Source: Metellina segmentata (lineage: Eukaryota; Arthropoda; Arachnida; Araneae; Tetragnathidae). From it: 64,000 nt of DNA. Of this stretch, positions 47,611 through 62,530 are shown piece after piece. The stretch's first letter is position 1, and each line of letters starts with the position of its first letter. The notes under the pieces were generated by a model. It searched no databases. It was not told where the DNA came from and saw only the letters and a list, made by a program, of their open reading frames with translations. A program made the translations under genes and the position numbers. The stretch is from contig OX375873.1 of the NCBI GenBank assembly GCA_947359465.1, positions 94,883,478 through 94,947,477 on the forward strand, read 5' to 3'.

Positions 47611-48949
47611 ATTGAATGAAAGAAATAACGCTTCAACAATTTTGTTTCTAACATAAACAGGGAATCTTTTAGTTTTAATTCATAGGGTCATTAAGAAACT
47701 AACGAATAAATAGATCTTGATTGAATCCCAACATTTGAGAGAACGTATAAGCTGCATATCTTAATGTATTATTGCCGGAAGACTGTTTCTAATTGCTTAA
47801 ATTTTTGATTTAAGGGTAGTATTTCCTATCTTGAAAGTGGAAACTTGCGTTTCTCAATAAACGTCCTATATTCAAGTCCTAATATCTGTTAATTTGAAGA
47901 AAAAAAATTATTTCTTAATTCACGATTAATTGCGGAGTTAATGACGATTTCTGAAAAGCACGATCCTGACTTAACGAAGTATGTTCCAAATGCTATACTC
48001 AAAAGAAAGCGTACATGCTTTACATTACATTTTCATTCGCTACAGACAACATGCTGTAAATCGTGAAGGCAAATACCATAGATAGTAAACGCGGATGTAC
48101 TTAGTGAACTATTCAATGTGCCTAATGTGAATGCCTTATGCGAATGTTTAACGTTAAATGTGTAAACTGTTCTTTCGATTTCATATTTTTTATAGTTTAT
48201 TGTAATACAATGAAAACATTAATTTTTAAAATTAAGAAAAACAGATTACGCATATTACAGCAGCATGGTACAGATGACTTTTTCACATGTTAGGAGTCTG
48301 GTTGATTTAGATGTAGGAGACAATTTTATTATTATGGATCTGCGCCTATTGAATCCACTTCGCATATAAAAAGCACTCAGTAACTGCGTTGAATCTTGTA
48401 TTAATTTGAGTTCCGACAGTCAACTTCTTATAACCTCTCATATGGGGTTAAGGAGACAGCAATACGATCTACACAAATGAAAAGACTAAAATAAACTATT
48501 TCTTATCATTTAAACATTGATATAGTCTTCAAATCCCTTATATCAACGAAAACTTCTGGTTTATTTTCAGCCATCGCCATCCTACTACAAAGGTGCCACA
48601 ACTCAAAAAGTACATTTCCCCCTGAGAATTACTTTAATAGTATTGCAGCCATAAAGTACAGGTGGCTAGACTGGTAGTCTCCATAGATTCGACACTTTTC
48701 GCGATTTGAGTTACACAAATCTTAGAGGAGACGACTGAGGCATTCCCAATCAATCAAAAACTCAAAATTCAATTTCTTAGTCGTGGCACTCCTTCAGCTG
48801 GGATGCAATAATAAAACGTTCTAACGTGTTTAGTATCTTTTCTGATATGTTTCACTTGAAAGGGGATAGCTTTCGTAGTTTGGAGCTAAATATAAAAGGG
48901 GGGGGGGAATTATCGTTCAAGAATAAATGCACTCGTGAATCGGCATTAC

Positions 48950-49445
48950 CTTTTATTTCCCGGTGGTGAGAGGACATATTCACCTATTACAAGCCCAACG
49001 GATCCATTTCTAAATTTTGTTGCCTAACGCGTCAGTTTCTTTGGTTAACCGAGATGACTAACGTGCGAATACCGACTCTTTTTGTATTCCTTCTCTAAGG
49101 CTTAATTGCACCCGATTATGTTTAAGGTGAAATAAATGGTCACCGCACCTGTCTCTCTGAAGCCGAAATACAAACCCTTTTCCGTGCAGTCGAAATTGAC
49201 ATGTCCGCCAGACACATTACGCACTCTGGGACAAAGAATAATAATTCCGAATTCGAAACTGCAGCATGTTTATTGGCAATTAAGCATGCTGGTCACCTTT
49301 GCCTCGCTCCCCACTTGTTGAATTAGTATGCCAGCGACATGGCATCCCATGGGGATCCGACATCCACATGCACATCGTGGTAGCCGCACGCGCTTCGTTT
49401 TTCGACCCAGTCGCATTTTTAGCTAAAACTGATTTCATCTCGGTT
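48950..49445. other. non-repetitive intronic island, candidate KLF enhancer
   Basis: In the KLF intron this stretch has mixed composition, no match to the window's repeats and several palindromic or hexamer motifs (ATGGCATCCCATGG, CATGTTTATTGGCAATTAAG with forkhead- and homeodomain-like cores). The function is inferred only from position and composition. Confidence 0.3.
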
Positions 49446-49499
49446 CAATGAACACCCCAGTCTTTCAATCCAAACAAACGCACTAGAAGAGTTTTAGGC

Positions 49500-49805
49500 A
49501 AGTATTTAATTAGCTTTACAATTCAAGCAACACAATGGGCTATTGAAGACGCGGCCTGTGACCAATCCCGAAGACCCGAGGACGACACAACGCACCACGT
49601 TCAGATGCCGAGGTCACATCTGATCTGGTACCTCACTCTTCAAACTTTCACACCACGCCAACGTGAGGACATTTGGGGCCATGATAGATTTAACGTGCCC
49701 CATCCCCATTCGTACATGCTAGTTTTTGGTTGGATTCGAGCTCGAAACACTCCTGTTGCTAATCCGCTACTCTTTCGAATGGGCTATCGTGGTCCAGAAG
49801 AGTTT
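49500..49805 (-). mobile_element. tRNA-derived SINE family A
   Basis: The - strand copy runs from the 3' tail (TATTTAATTAGC) through ACACCACGCCAACGTGAGGA to the tRNA-like head with GGATTCGAGCTCG and GCTAATCCGCTACTCTTTCG. It lies in the KLF intron. Confidence 0.75.
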
Positions 49806-51663
49806 TAGGAAGTTCGTTAACCGAAGTTTTGTCGAATCCAGATCAGAGGATATTTGGGGAAGTTATATGGTGCGATTTATGGAGAGAATTATACTTCATG
49901 GATACTATTAATCATATTAAATGCCACCATGGTCAGGGTATTTGCCCATTGTGCTAGCAATCTATGAGTTACTGGCGTCGCAGGTTGAGTATCTGTTACC
50001 ATGGGTGTATCTCTTGTCTGTATCAGTTAAATTTTCTTTGTATGTGCTTGTTCGACAAGTGCCTTATTTGCTATGATGAGGTTGAGGCTTTGGAGCACAT
50101 CTTATTCTACCAAAGGAAAAAAATACTTTTAAGAATTCTTTATAAGAAACTTTAAGGTTCATCTTCTATTCTTGCTGCATTTCTAATGTTTATTTTATGT
50201 ATATTGTTTTTCTGGTTTATAGTAGGCATTCTGAAGTCGGCGTTAATACGTTGGACTGATGTATCGCGATGTAATATGCCCATTACTTGGCGTTGTCTGT
50301 CTTGTGTTTGCCAATATGTCCTTAGCGTCGTAGAACTTTACCAACAAAACAACCTAAAATCATCTACGTATCTATGTTTCGCAAACTCTGAGGCTTGAAA
50401 TATACGCGTTGTAATTAAAAGAAAACTTTGAGATAAAGTAGAAAAGTGTATTTGGTATAGTTTTCTTTGTATCATTATTATTATTGAGTTTTTTTTTATG
50501 ACAAATAGTTGTAATATATAGTAATAATAGTTTAATAAACTGTTATAATAAATAGTTTTTCTGTTTCTTGGCGTTGATCATCTTCCACATCTTGATTACC
50601 ATGATCGTAATATTTTTAGCATGGTCTCATCTTCAGGATTTTGGTATGTAGATTAGATACGAGGCTATAACTTAAATGAGGTATGTTATTATCACTCATT
50701 AGGGTCGCATCTTTTGCGTGTCTTTGTGACGTCAAAATTTCAACACTCGACGTAAGAATTTAGGTAGACGGCCATTAGGTTGCCTGAAACAAAGTCAAAC
50801 ATAGAGTGAAGTTAGCTTTATTCTTAGCAGTAGATAGTAATTATAATGCGCTGTGTAGTTTTGAATTCCAGTTTTAAACTTTTAAAAAACTAAAATAAAC
50901 TAACATAATTTGCTGTATCATTATACATTAAACCAAACGAATTTATGCCAGTTTTTGTGCAAACATATTTATCTGCAAGTCTTGTTTTAATTTAATTTCA
51001 AACTGATATATTTCACAAGTGCGCATCAGTAATTCTCAAGTAAGAATCTGACCTAATTCATCAATTTTATATGTGGTAAGCACACATGCACTTATAGGAT
51101 GGGAAAATAATCAAATTAGACTTGGAATCAAAGTGTAAAACCAAGAAATTAAACAGGTTTATAAATGTATTGAGAATAGTAAAATATTTTTATAGGTTTA
51201 TATATATATACCATATTCGTCATTTTTTTTACTTTTTTTAGAGCTCTATCTGTATTATACAAGCTTCTAGGGACACAATATTTATATTCATTTATCGAGA
51301 TTTAGTAAAACAAAACTGTTTGCCCACTACTCGTCTTTTCAAACATAGAGAAATTTTAGAGAAAGGAAAAGGAACTTATTATCTGTTTCTTAATATTGGC
51401 ACTGAAGAGTTATAAATCTTTTTGAATTTTTGTTTCTTAGAATCCTTATTAAAAATTGTGGGGAAATGAGAGGAATCTCTATACATCTCTAAGTAATAGT
51501 CTTACTGATAGTATCTAAGTTCGAATCGACTTATAAATTCATTCTTTGTGAATAATGTTACCTCTTTTTATCAAAATATTTTCTTGCATATTTAATTTCG
51601 TTAAATCAGAAATAAATTCACGAACTTGTTCTGGGAAAATCAGCTTTCGATCGTAGTTGCTAC

Positions 51664-51795
51664 TTAGGTATTTTAATTAACATCACACTGGAACAACATA
51701 ATAGGCTAGTGGCGATGTTCTGCGATCAAACCCGAAGGAAGATATCCGATGACAACACCAAGTAATTTTGAATCACGGTCAAGATGATGCGTTCG
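51664..51795 (-). mobile_element. SINE family A, 3' fragment
   Basis: TTTTAATTAACATCACACTG and AACACCAAGTAATTTTGAAT are the family tail and body. It lies in the KLF intron. Confidence 0.65.
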
Positions 51796-52629
51796 GTCCT
51801 GGAGTGATTTGTAATGTAGCCACGCGTAAGTGATATGTTAAAAAGCCTGAGAGAAATATTTAGCAACTTCACCTATTTTATACTTGTCTAAAGATACCGC
51901 GTGTACACCACACATGTTTTATCTTTAGATCATTATTAGATTGTAGTTCAGCAGCTAGTTTCAAAATCCCTCGAATTTGTTAAGTTATACAAAGGCAATA
52001 AGTTTTGTGGAGAATTTTGTTGTATTTTGCACTTAGTTCAACTTGCTACAATATTTACTATCCTCCATTATTACTCTAATATGTTATTTAGTATTAACTT
52101 AGACGTTCTTAACTCAGACTCTCCTTGTTATAAGATCTTGATAAAATTTTGAGTTCGATCATGCCTGTTATTACTTAGGAAGCAACCGTTCTTACGAGCA
52201 TTTGGAAAATGAGAAGAAAATTTGGAAATTAGATTCAACAAACAAATTTTTCAATGCCATAATATAAATTAAGCATATCACCCACATAAGAGAACACCAT
52301 CTCGGAACAGAAAGGAACTTTCAAGAGCGGTTACACAAAAAATAATTAGAGTGCATTGAAATATGGAGTAACTATTGCAATTTAAACTAATGATATTTGG
52401 GTATACAACCAGTTATTGATGATATTCTTCTCGTAAATGTAGTTCCAGGCAGGCTTCTTGTAGATTTAAAGTGTTTTCGACGAGTCATGATACTATTCTC
52501 CAGGTTGGTTGGCAGGTTTTTATGGCGCTACGACCATATTTGGCGATGCTGCGCCAAACACGAGACATATTGTGTGGTAAATTATGGATATACATAGATA
52601 AATATACACATTAGGGAAGTTTTACCAAC

Positions 52630-52930
52630 ATGGTAATGGTAATTTTAGTTAACGTCGCACTAGAACAACACAACGGGCTATTGACGACGGTCCGGGATCA
52701 ATACCTTAAGGGAAAGATCCGAGGACCACACCTCGTAATTTTGAACCACGGTCATATGACGAAGCAACACCTGAGCTGGCACCCCACTCTCCAAATTTCC
52801 ACGCCAACCCAACGTGATTTACCAACACGGAAATATAGCCAGGGTAAATTTCATGAATCAAACTCTCGTTGCCTACAATTCGCAGCTTGCTATAGTAAAC
52901 GGCAACCCCACTAAGCTACGGCGGCCCTGC
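52630..52930 (-). mobile_element. tRNA-derived SINE family A
   Basis: The tail TTTTAGTTAACGTCGCACTA and CGGTCCGGGATCAATACC are clear. The head side ends in CACTAAGCTACGGCGGCC and has a short internal rearrangement near 52815. It lies in the KLF intron. Confidence 0.7.
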
Positions 52931-53261
52931 AAGGGAAGGAACCTTGTATGTATAGTATGTGCTGTTCACCATACAGTGATACAGTTAAGGCATCTTCTGA
53001 TTGGTATGCTGAATGTGCCCTTGCATGTATTCAAAAAACTTAGGGTCGACCAAGAGACTGCATGCTGTGCTTCCAATTTCAGACTAAACTATACGTCTGT
53101 TCCTATGTTTATTAGTTTTAGAAGCTTATTAACTTATATATTCTTAATTACTGTCTTGGTAGGTAAGTAGTTGAATTTACATCACGTTGGAGTAACACAC
53201 CGGTCTATTTCCATTCTTTAAGGGAAAGACAAGTATAGCTAATCATATTTAAGAGATACTT

Positions 53262-53549
53262 TTAACCCTTCAAGTGGTTTCGACAAGGTATCTTTTTCAT
53301 CAAGTTCTGGTCAATCTTAATAATTACGAGATACCTCGTCATCAAGATATTGAAAATATTTTTATGATGACGAGATCGAGAATTGGTCAATTTTAACAAG
53401 AACGAGATACTTCGTCATCAAGATATTGAAAATATTTTGTATACGAGACGAACTGGTCAGTTTTATTTATGATGATACACTTCGTCCATCACAATCTGTT
53501 CAGTTTTGGTGATGAACTACCTCGTCGAGTCAAGTATCAGGAGGGTTAA
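53262..53549. mobile_element. TTAA-type MITE, full length
   Basis: TTAACCCTTCAAGTGG and ATCAGGAGGGTTAA bound it. The interior has ACGAGATACCTCGTCATCAA twice and a partly duplicated middle. It lies in the KLF intron. Confidence 0.8.
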
Positions 53550-54669
53550 AACACAATGCTGATAATGGTTTATTTTGTACAAGTCTTATTTCCATTAATA
53601 GAAACCGTAAAATTAAGACAGTTGTGAGCAGCCTTTCAAAACATATATTTGCACCGTTAAAACACAAACTTTGAAATCTTCCGTAAACTAACAGCCATGA
53701 GCAGAATTTTGAAATTTATTTCTTTACTCTTTCTAACCGGGAAACTTTACGAAAGCGTCATAGTAAAAAAAAACCTCTGAAATCGGAAGTCTTCCTAGAT
53801 CCCCTCTTTTGCCCAATATGGTCTCCAAAATCTTGAATAGGAAAAAGGATGGGGGAAAACCTTTGCTTAGAATCACGATTACGTTCCTCAGAAAGATAAA
53901 GAACTCGTTCCTGCGAGGAAGCTCGGTATTATCTTCTTTGTTCAGAGCCCATCCAGAATCGTACTTACGAGAGACTCTTGGCTTAGCAGGGCGACCTCCC
54001 ACGTTTTTTTATTTATTCTAGGCTATCAATGTCCTTTTGATTGCGGCTTGAAATTGTTTATGTGAGTTTCTTATTTTTCTCGACCGTATCTTTCCTCGAA
54101 ACTCCAATCTGTTTGATTCGGAAAGAAGAAAATAAAAGCTCAGTGTCCCAAAAGTGAATGCTAACTCTTTGTACCCAGCCATGTCCTTTTATGACGTATG
54201 CCGACAAACAGTCATAAAATTCCCATTTGCCTTCAAGTTCTGTGTGACAATTCGTTCAAGGTTGAATAATGTTTGCCGTAGATGTAGAATCAATGACATA
54301 GAGGTGAACTTCCGATCTCTTGGGGTTAGTATCTTCGAGAGACTGCTAATCGCTGGCTCGGTGGGCGGAACCAACAGAAGATTACATACTGCGAGCGATT
54401 TCAAATGTACGTTGTGAAGAACGCGTGTATATGGCTATCAGGTTAACCGGACTATACAGACAGACATTTCCAAAAGTACATTAACCTATGCAACGTGATT
54501 TTGAATTATAAGAAAAGAGCCCGATGTACCTAGCGATGCGGAATATCGAGGGTTGAGGAAAGCTCATTTATTGGAAATAAAGAAGGAAGAATTAGGCAAT
54601 GTGTTAAGCTATTTTAATTTAACATTTGATAAAACTACAAGTCAAAAACGAAATCGATGGTTCGAACTT

Positions 54670-54890
54670 TTAAGCTTCCAAATAGTTTCGACAAAATATC
54701 TCGCCAATAAAGGTACGACCATTTTATTTAATTCCGAGATATTTCGTCACCAGGATATTGCCAAGTTTTCGATGATGGCCAAATCAAGATCTGGTCAGTT
54801 TTTCTAAGGACGAGGTATCTCGTCCATCAAGATTTGGTTAGTTTTGCTAATGTTGAGATATCTCGTCGAAACAACCACGGGAATGGTTAA
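54670..54890. mobile_element. TTAA-type MITE, full length
   Basis: TTAAGCTTCCAAATAG and ACAACCACGGGAATGGTTAA bound it, with TTAA at both ends. GAGATATCTCGTCGAAAC lies near the right end. It lies in the KLF intron. Confidence 0.75.
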
Positions 54891-55542
54891 ACTAGCATTG
54901 AATACGGTAGAAAACATTTCTGAATAAAAATTCTCACTCATCTACACTTTGAGGCCCATAAATATTTTCCAATTTAGTTTAAATTGGGTGGGTGCCGTAT
55001 TTGGGCCAAGCTACGTCAAACACAAGACGGAAATTGTCAACTAAATGAACTCCCATACACATGAAAGGGTTTAGAGTCAGAGAAGAGAGGCATAAACCCA
55101 ATAAGGAATCCAACATACACCACCTACAACTTCGTTTAACGTTGTTAGTGCAACTGGAAATCCCACTGATAACCCGATTAGAGCTTTCGATAACTGCTCG
55201 AAACCAGCGACCTTTTAACTCTCAGTTATAAAACGGATTGATATTTTGCTTGCTTTTTGAACTTAACATTATAGAATGTCGGGTAAAAAAGAGAGCTATA
55301 GCCCAATGCGCGATAGATCGATGAGTTACTGTACTTAAACTTTATTACACAGACTATACTATGTGTTTGTTGCAGCATAGAATTTAAAGATAGGTCTCTA
55401 ATGGGAGAAACCAACGAAAGCTCACTTGCTGTGAATGATTTCGAACTTACGTTTTAAATAAACTTTAACACGGTTATCAGGCGAACTACACAGATAGAAA
55501 TTTTAGAAATACTTATGCTTTTTTACCTTGGATTTAAGGTTG

Positions 55543-55825
55543 ATAGTTGAATTCACGTAGCACTGGTGCAGCAAAATGGCCTGCTGGAGACGGTCTGGGA
55601 AGATGGGGAAGGCTCTAGGACAACACCTCGTAATTCTGAACACCTGGTCCTCAACACCTGAGCTGGCATACCACTCTTGAAACTTCCACACCACGTGAAG
55701 ACATTTGAGGCCACGTCAGATTTAACGTGCATCAATTGCCAGCACATGGTCTTTTGTTGGATTGATTTTCGAACTCACAACCAACCTGTTGCTGATATAC
55801 TGGGCTATCCTGACACACTGTAGAA
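55543..55825 (-). mobile_element. tRNA-derived SINE family A
   Basis: It has the tail GTTGAATTCACGTAGCACTG, ACTTCCACACCACGTGAAGA and head TTTTCGAACTCACAACC. It lies in the KLF intron. Confidence 0.7.
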
Positions 55826-55836
55826 TTAATGGATAG

Positions 55837-56058
55837 TTAACCCTCCAAGGAGTTTCGGCAAATTACTTCATTCCTCCAGAACTCATCAATCTAGCAACGA
55901 GCTATCTCTTCATCAAGATACTGTCAATGTTTTTAATGTTGACAAAAACAAGATCGGGTCAGGTTTTTGCTCATGACGAGTTAACTCGTTCATCAAGATC
56001 TAGTCAGTATTGCTAATGACGATACAGTCGAAACGAATCATTGGACAAAATGGTTGAA
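55837..56058. mobile_element. TTAA-type MITE, right end decayed
   Basis: It starts TTAACCCTCCAAGGAGTTTC; the core CATCAAGATCTAGTCAGTAT is present and the right end reads ATGGTTGAAAGG. It lies in the KLF intron. Confidence 0.7.
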
Positions 56059-57338
56059 AGGTATCTAGTATGTCCTTTTGAGTTTCTTACCCAGTTTGTT
56101 TTATTTAGAATGTAATGCTATATAGATTCATTAGAGGTACCCTGGAACTAAATATTTGCGTCATTCAAAGTATGCCTGGTTTCATAGATACTAATTTTAT
56201 TGAAAAGAACAAACTACCATTGCATTGAATTTCATTCTCGGAACTATCTGGGTATTAAAATCATAGAATTTTTATCACCACTAAAACACTTTTACTGTTT
56301 ATTTAACGCTCCGTAATTTAATGTTTTAGGAGAAATGAAGGAACAAAAGATCAATTAAATCGTCTGGAAATGAAAAAAGACAAGCCATTTTGCTTTAGCA
56401 GTTAATCTTAATAAAAGCGTAAGAATGATTTTTCTTCGCAAATTTAAGAATATATTGGGGAAGGACAAATATGTTCCAATTGCTTCTTGGCATTTTTAAA
56501 TGCCTGTGTTCGGGAATACCTTTATTTTTGTCCTAATTTTATTTCTAATGTCATTGATTTCAGTACCGAAATCAGAAGATAAATGTACGTGACTATTTAT
56601 TCTTGTTGCAGCTTCAATAATAAAAATATTATGGATCTGAGGGTTTGAAACCCTAATATTTGTCTCCTCAGCCTATTGATGTGGTGAGGTAAAATGACAA
56701 AGACGCTTATAACAATAGCTTTATGAATCTCGAGAACATTCGATTGCTGACATAAAATAACTATCATGCGTAAAAATTGAATTTTTCCCTCGGTAGAACA
56801 TGGTGGTACTGATTTATGTTCGATGTCTTAGTGCTGTTTTATACACGAATGGATTCAAACTTGTGGACAGATAAAGGACATTTAAAAACAACATTGAATA
56901 TAAATCAGTAACATCATTTATATAAATACAAGCTTAAATGTTTGAATGCATTTCTGATAGTCTGTATTATGGCAAAAGTATACGGAAATTAAATCTTTGC
57001 TGTCTCAAAATTACTTTATTTTTCAGAGAGTAGTCTATTATAAATCTAGAAAAAAAATCCACAATAATGAAAGTAGTCACATTTAGTTATTGTGCTAATA
57101 TTATTGACACTTTACAAAGGGATTTACGGTCTTTGCATACCTTTAGATTCCGAGTGAAGAAGTAATCTTGTGTTTCAAATATTCTATGTAACTTATGTTA
57201 AAAGCACCTTTAACACAATAAAGACTGGAAATCACCTTATACCTAGGAATGTTAATGCAATACAAGAAAGTGGCATATCTGGCCCCTCCTGTTCTTTCCA
57301 GTTAATAAGTAAAATAAGTAAGCCAAGTTATTAAATCA
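56059..57338. other. KLF intron stretch, no other feature
   Basis: AT-rich, single-copy in the window, no frames of note. Confidence 0.55.
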
Positions 57339-57595
57339 CACCCCGGCAAAAAAAAGTGACACCACTCAAAAAATAAAAACTGTTGATGTTATGTCATTGA
57401 AAAACACGTATGAGGTGTCCCAGCGTGTTATATTACTATTCTGTAGTATATAATAAACGTTACTATCATAAATACTTACCTAAAATTTAAAAGAAGCTTA
57501 TACTATTTATTTCAATGTAAGTTTTATAGTATCCCGTAAGTTAATGTTTCTCAAATTCAGTAATTTTGAGTTGGGTCACTTTTCTTGCCGGGGTG
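57339..57595. mobile_element. MITE of unknown superfamily
   Basis: The inverted ends CACCCCGGCAAAAAAAAGTG and (reversed) CACCCCGGCAAGAAAAGTGA extend through an ACTCAAAA block. The element is 257 bp with an AT-rich core. I see no clear target-site duplication (flanks TTAAATCA and CGAAATTT). Confidence 0.7.
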
Positions 57596-57727
57596 CGAAA
57601 TTTTGTTGAATAGCAACATATTTAAGCCATTTGTAAGGGAGTTACAGGCCGGTGAACAACATGATGTCCACATGGGCCCCGTCCGTCCTGCTAGTATTAA
57701 GAGGTTAAAAATTCTATGAGCTCATCG

Positions 57728-58378
57728 ATTTCCACGTTAGACCAGTTGTAAGAGCAACTTATTAGCAACCGGAGGGTTACGAATTCAAAACTCGGTTCAG
57801 TAAAACACCGTCTTTTACACGGGGTTTGTGCACTTTAAATCTGTCGAGGCCTCAAATGTCCTTACGTTGGCGTGGTGTTTTAAGTTTGAACAGTGGTATG
57901 CCATCTCGTGTGCTGTTCTCGTTATCTACCCATGGTTAAAAATTAAGAAGCGTTGTCATTGAATTTTTCCGCACGGGATTGATCCCTGACCGTCGCCAAT
58001 AACCCGTCGTGTTACTTGGCTAATTAAATACCGAACGCGTGAAACCTTAGTTTAAGGAAAGTGCCATTATTCTAACATGCATCTTGCATCCATCCTGGTA
58101 ATCTAACTAGAATGCTATTGGTTTATTCGCATAAAAGTGGAGAGGAAAGTGAGAAGATTGCGACCTATATAATTTTTCCGCACGGATTGATCCCTGACCG
58201 TCGCCAATAACCCGTCGTGTTATTTGGCTAATTAAATACCGAACGCGTGAAACCTTAATTTAAGGAAAGTGCCATTATTCTAACATGTATCTTCCATCCA
58301 TCCTGGTAATCTAACTAGAATGCTATTGGTTTATTCGCATAAAAGTGGAGAGGAAAGGGAGAAGATTGCGACCTATAC
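57728..58378 (+). mobile_element. tRNA-derived SINE family A with duplicated tail and flank
   Basis: The SINE spans about 57728-58030 (head GTTGTAAGAGCAAC, B-box region GGGTTACGAATTCAAAAC, body and tail GGCTAATTAAATACC). Its last 70 bp plus about 140 bp of flank (57961-58169) are tandemly repeated at 58170-58378 with few differences, including one lost G in CACGGGATTGA. Confidence 0.78.
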
Positions 58379-58601
58379 ATCCTGATGACTTTTGTAGTAG
58401 TAGTAGTGAAGGATAAACTCGAAATAATTAGTCCTTTGTACGTGAATGCTATTTAAACTCAATTAAATCCATCGTTCTTAAAGTAAAGATTACCATAGAA
58501 GAATAAGAAACCGAAGAAATTTCTCGTCTACCACGGCATGAAGTACCACTTTTTTTATTTACTCTCAATCTAACAAAAACTAGGCCGCTATCAATTCCAA
58601 A

Positions 58602-58814
58602 TTAATCCTTCTAATGGATGTCTCGATAAGATATCTCTATACCAACAAAAGTGACTAGATCTTGGTGAGGACGAGGTATTTCGTCCTTAGAAAAAAGTGA
58701 CTAGATCTTGATATTGTCATAAAAAGGGCCGTATCTTGATGGTATCTCATCATTAGAAAATTTGCTCGGATCTTGATGGACAAGATATATCATCAAAACC
58801 AATTTGGGGATTAA
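58602..58814. mobile_element. TTAA-type MITE, full length
   Basis: It is bounded by TTAATCCTTCTAATGG and AACCAATTTGGGGATTAA, with internal AGATCTTGGTGAGGACGAGG. It lies in the KLF intron. Confidence 0.72.
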
Positions 58815-60006
58815 TAATTTTAAACTGAGATATTTGTTATGATTATCTATTCTATTATTAAGTATCAGGTATATATATGTAACTGATCACTTAAATATTA
58901 TGCTAAATCATGTTATTAGGGAAATTTAATGTACCAATGGCCTAACTCGTCATTTATTTAACTCGCTAAAATTGGTTATGAATAAATAATTGAAGATATT
59001 TTTATACTTTACATAGAAGAGCTCCATTCAACATAATGATAAGCCACAGATATATGTTCTATCATGAAAAAAAATGAAAAACAGACTATTCAAGAGGATT
59101 AAAAGACTTTCTGATTGTTTCATTGAGTGCTTAGTGCTAAAAAGTTTAAGATAACACCTCTTGAATTATGAATAAATTGTTACTTTTAGAATATTTAGAA
59201 CATGGAAATGGCTCTAAAAATTTTTAGTTTTAATGTGTTACCCGAAGCTCTTGATACCTAAAATATTGTGTTCTGGAATATAAACTGTATTTTTAGATAA
59301 TTTTATAAGCAGTAGAGGTTCAAAATTAATATGTCATATTTTCTTTCAACTGACTCAAACTAGATACTACTAGGTGAAAACATATCAAGTTCTCTGTAGG
59401 GTTGAAGGTAGTATTTCACTTACAAAGTTAAGTTAAATAAAGGAGATGATACAGATGAGATGTTAATTTGCCTTTGTCGCAGCAGTCTTGTTTATCAAGA
59501 TTTCTGCTGATAGTCTTATCGCAATAAAATTAATTTTCTGCATGTCATGTTTTAGTTTTGCCTTGGCGTGTGCGAAAGCTCTACACTCTTCAGTGTCTTT
59601 AAACACTTCTACAGCTTTGAAAAATTTAATTTATCTAATACTGTTCTGATGCTTTTAAATGTTGAATCACGTACAAATTTGAAATATTTTATTATTTTTC
59701 TGAGAAAACATTTACACACCGTAACATCATTAAAACCTTGGTTGACAATATTTTCTTTTGCTTTGCAAATACACAAAAAATAAATTTCCATAACTTAGTG
59801 TATTTGAAAATCATCCTCTCTAAAGCACTTACGTCACAAAGGAAATTCCCAGAAGAAAATCAAATATACATAACATTTTAGGTTCGTTTTTTGTAAGATA
59901 GAGTTATATATTTAAATATATATTTATAACTATGCTTTTACTCAAATGATGAATATTTCTTTATTTTTACATCTTTATTGTTTTTGGATTAACTGACGGT
60001 TCCTAA

Positions 60007-61317
<1,311 letters not shown>

Positions 61318-62404
61318 TAGTCAGCTCGCTGGTCTCTATGCTTCAGGGACTAGCGAAGAAAGTATCATTGACCAAAAAGTTATTAAATTTATTAAAAAAA
61401 GGTGGAGGTGCGACACATTTTCTTCGGATTTTCTCCCTCTCAGTGCTTTCCTTTATGATCTCGTACATAAAATGGGCGTGCTACCCAGAGCGTGCGTGAA
61501 AGAATTGATTCTGCATTTCCTTCGACAAATTGTCAGTGTCTGATCCCTCCACTGATCAGGATTTGACATGAACTGCGGACCTTTATATCATGGTGAGTTG
61601 ACAAGTTTGATTTGATTAAGTAATGTGCTTTATACGTCAATAATGTGCTTGGAGCTTGTTAATTAATATTGACTTATCAATCATGAAATGAACTTTAATC
61701 TTATCATTGGTACTGTCGCGTAAATAATGACTGATTACGTTTCCATTTGCCAGAAAACACATGAATTACAAAGAAATGTTTCAATTGGAGATTTGAGCAA
61801 ATGTTAGAATTTAAATTTTAAGTTTGAATATTTTATCCAAAAATAATTTGAAACTAAAATAGCTATAAAGTGATTAAAAAAAAATATCCGAATTAAGAAT
61901 CTCTAATTCAGAATCTTGTTAAAAAAACTCTAATTTAAAGAAAGTTATCAACCTTTGGATTTGTATAACATAATTATAATTCTATATTTCAGTTTTCTTT
62001 GACAGGATCATTACAAATTATTTCACCACACATCAACCATCTTGTTCAGTTAGCATTAAGTAAATGGGAAGATTTTTCTATTGACATAGATTATAAAGTA
62101 TATATGTGTAAGTGAATTTATTTCCCACTGGAGACAACCCAATGGGATTCATATATTGTAAGAAGAGACCCGACAACTTAATCCCTTCAATAGTGCTTAG
62201 AAGAAATAAGTACCATCTTTTGAGAAGTTTTATTTTACATATCAACCTAATCGTAATATCAAAATTCATTTTTATGTTCCATGTCAAGAACATATTGAAG
62301 AGATGGTACGAAGTTATGGAATAATGTAAGTGCAGATTTCCAATGTAAATGTAGACTGTCATTGCATGAATGTTGAATACAAAAAATTAAAAGCATGCAA
62401 TAAA
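61318..62404 (+). other. probable KLF 3' UTR with poly(A) signal
   Basis: Non-coding AT-rich sequence follows the KLF stop codon. The first clear AATAAA hexamer is at 62399-62404, with a weaker ATTAAA about 15 bp before it and an ATTAAA near 61873. The UTR end is inferred only from these hexamers. The short open frames here overlap the KLF exon end or look like chance. Confidence 0.4.
62399..62404 (+). terminator. candidate polyadenylation signal AATAAA
   Basis: A canonical hexamer lies about 1.08 kb after the KLF stop codon. Use of this site is unproven. Confidence 0.4.
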
Positions 62405-62530
62405 GAATAGCGTAATAATTTATAAACTAAATAACTTTGAACATCCTACAAGGGCGTTTCTCAAACTGTAGGGTGTCTCCCTAGGGGCACAAAACAATCA
62501 TAAATGGAGAAGTACGCAAAGATGTCTTTT

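Noticed and set aside
54154..54417. 87-codon frame in the KLF intron as a cassette exon
   Set aside because: Its right part resembles non-coding sequence at 55390-55500 and it lacks convincing flanking splice sites; treated as diverged repeat.
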